Below, one piece after another: positions 63,030-64,000 of a stretch of 64,000 bases of DNA (positions within the stretch are counted from its first letter, which is position 1; each line of letters opens with the position of its first letter). The translations under genes and the position numbers were made by a program. A model generated the notes under the pieces. The model was not told where the DNA came from, did not search any database, and worked only from the letters and a program-made list of their open reading frames with translations. Origin of the DNA: Pseudomonas multiresinivorans (GTDB lineage Bacteria > Pseudomonadota > Gammaproteobacteria > Pseudomonadales > Pseudomonadaceae); contig NZ_CP048833.1 of NCBI RefSeq assembly GCF_012971725.1, forward strand, positions 2,542,001 to 2,606,000, written 5' to 3'.

Positions 63030-63142
63030 TCACCCTAACCCTCTCCCAAAGGGAGAGGGGACCGTTCGGTGCAGGATGAAACTTCGGCGTCAACGGGCAC
63101 GGACGGCTCCCTCTCCCTTCGGGAGAGGGCTGGGGTGAGGGG
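63030..63142. repeat. Paired GGGAGAGGG/CCCTCTCCC elements, copy 3
   Basis: CACCCTAACCCTCTCCC-AAAGGGAGAGGGG (63031-63060) and CTCCCTCTCCC-TTC-GGGAGAGGG (63109-63130) repeat the pairs at 53306 and 58432. Confidence 0.78.
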
Positions 63143-63240
63143 AAAGTATCGGCACGGATTCACCGGAAGAAGACAGTTGCTCCTACCGAGAATTTCCATC
63201 GGGTGCAGGAGCGGACTTCGTCCGCGGTGGGTCGGCAAAC

Positions 63241-63720
63241 CTAAGCGGGTTGATCAACCAGCTCCTGGCAGACATCGATCCAGTCCGCCGCCACCAGCTC
63301 CGCCATGCGCTGCGGCCCGATCCTCACAGCGCTGTGCACCGCGCCGGCCGCCGGCAGCACCTCATCGAACGCCTGCAACGACACATCGCAATACACCGGC
63401 AACGGCGTCGCCAGGCCGAACGGGCAGACCCCGCCTACGGGGTGGCCGGTCAACTCCACGACTTCCTCGGCGCCGAGCATCCTGGCCTTGCCGCCAAAGG
63501 CTTCCTTGAGCTTGCGGTTGTCCAGCCGCGCATCGCCGCGTGCTACCACCAGCACGGTGCGTTCGCCGACGCGCAGGGATAGCGTCTTGGCGATGCGGCC
63601 CGGCTCCACGCCGTGGGCCTCGGCGGCCAGGGCGACGGTGGCGGTGCTGGTTTCCAGCTCGATGATGGCGATGTCGGGGGCTTTCTCGGCGAAGAAGGCG
63701 CGAACCGATTCCAGGCTCAT
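63241..63720 (-). CDS. YbaK/EbsC-family aminoacyl-tRNA deacylase-like protein
   Basis: A 159-residue protein of the prolyl-tRNA-editing fold. The conserved lysine lies in RIAKTLSLRV and the signature GHPVGGVCPFGL is near-perfect. Family members free tRNA-Pro or tRNA-Cys from mischarged amino acids in the cytoplasm. The length is as usual. The ATG ends at 63720. It follows the sulfur cluster's regulatory region but is a separate unit. Confidence 0.92.
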   Translation of the reverse strand: MSLESVRAFFAEKAPDIAIIELETSTATVALAAEAHGVEPGRIAKTLSLRVGERTVLVVARGDARLDNRKLKEAFGGKARMLGAEEVVELTGHPVGGVCPFGLATPLPVYCDVSLQAFDEVLPAAGAVHSAVRIGPQRMAELVAADWIDVCQELVDQPA

Positions 63721-63792
63721 GGGGCAATGCTCCGTGTCGTGCGAAAAGGTCTGAATCTAAGAAGCGCGGAGAAGACTGTCCAGCCCGGAAGG

Positions 63793-64000
63793 TTAGCGCC
63801 CGATGAGCAGGGTTTCGATGTCCGGTACGCGCAGCGCCTGCTCTGCGCATACCAGCGTCAGGCGCGCGGCGAAGACTCGCAGTTCCCGGTCGGCAGCGTG
63901 CACGGCGCGGGTCAGTTCGCTTAGCGGCACGGTCACCGAATGCAGCGGCGGCGGTGGGGAAAAGCCTTCGCCCGGTCCGTTGAAGTCAAAATTGGCGGAT
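63793..64000 (-). CDS. C-terminal end of an unidentified protein
   Basis: The frame is open from the right edge to the TAA at 63793-63795 and gives the last 68 residues, including FNGPGEGFSPPPPLHSVTVP, then ELTRAVHAADRELRVFAARL and the end VPDIETLLIGR. The composition is that of a coding sequence, but I recognise no family. The gene begins outside the window. Confidence 0.6.
   Translation of the reverse strand, partial: SANFDFNGPGEGFSPPPPLHSVTVPLSELTRAVHAADRELRVFAARLTLVCAEQALRVPDIETLLIGR

Larger units (their letters stand above)
62750..63240. other. Regulatory and repeat-rich region upstream of the sulfur cluster
   Basis: About 490 bases between the divergent cluster and the YbaK gene, with no supportable coding frame. 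It holds the sigma-54-like promoter (62814-62829), a palindromic activator site (62914-62929), two single REP copies (62979-63002 and 63205-63229) and the third GGGAGAGGG pair. Confidence 0.65.

Overview
The window is high-GC, densely coding DNA from a gammaproteobacterium, most likely a Pseudomonas of the P. aeruginosa group. The grounds are codon use, family content and gene order: from memory, the run from terC (26.5 kb) back to the acyl-CoA synthetase at 13.5 kb matches PAO1 PA2549-PA2557, and xthA/tamA/tamB matches PA2545-PA2542. The species assignment is inference. I saw no tRNA, rRNA, CRISPR array, transposase or integrase.

Layout. (1) 0-7.9 kb: the start of an MFS symporter, then a CcmF-like heme-handling membrane protein and a quinohemoprotein amine dehydrogenase locus (alpha, radical-SAM maturase, crosslinked gamma, beta) behind a good sigma-54 promoter. 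(2) 8.2-11.9 kb: an SDR, a TetR regulator, a thiolase and a hotdog thioesterase. (3) 12.0-26.1 kb: pbpG, then an acyl-CoA activation and beta-oxidation-like set (two AMP-forming synthetases, SDR, thiolase, two acyl-CoA dehydrogenases) with AraC and LysR regulators and a chemoreceptor. (4) 26.3-34.7 kb: terC with a structured leader, a PstS-OmpA fusion, a small membrane protein, and two long coiled-coil genes flanking a degenerate response regulator. (5) 34.8-44.7 kb: xthA, a GNAT protein, tamA-tamB and mgtA. (6) 44.8-51.4 kb: mixed single genes, including a third coiled-coil paralogue at 49-50 kb. (7) 51.6-62.7 kb: an all-minus-strand organosulfur cluster with three SfnB/DszC-like flavoproteins, two DszA/SfnG-like monooxygenases, two MetQ-like binding proteins, two MetI-like permeases but only one MetN-like ATPase, behind a candidate sigma-54 promoter. 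(8) The end holds a YbaK-type deacylase and a partial gene.

How the parts fit. The amine dehydrogenase oxidises primary amines in the periplasm. Its alpha subunit carries two c-type hemes and its gamma subunit a peptide-derived quinone plus thioether bridges, so a radical-SAM enzyme and possibly a dedicated heme-handling protein sit beside it. The fatty-acid block activates an acid to its CoA ester and shortens or rearranges it. The sulfur cluster imports a sulfur compound and cleaves it with reduced-flavin monooxygenases, as in sulfone/sulfonate scavenging.

The most novel element is the coiled-coil family. Three proteins (at 29.7, 33.5 and 49.2 kb) share a C-terminal module that runs 177 residues in each with no insertion or deletion between recognisable end motifs, while their N-terminal parts are unrelated. 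Two flank a pseudo-receiver regulator, and each carries a second in-frame ATG with a Shine-Dalgarno sequence just before the shared module. I do not recognise a described function for this module.
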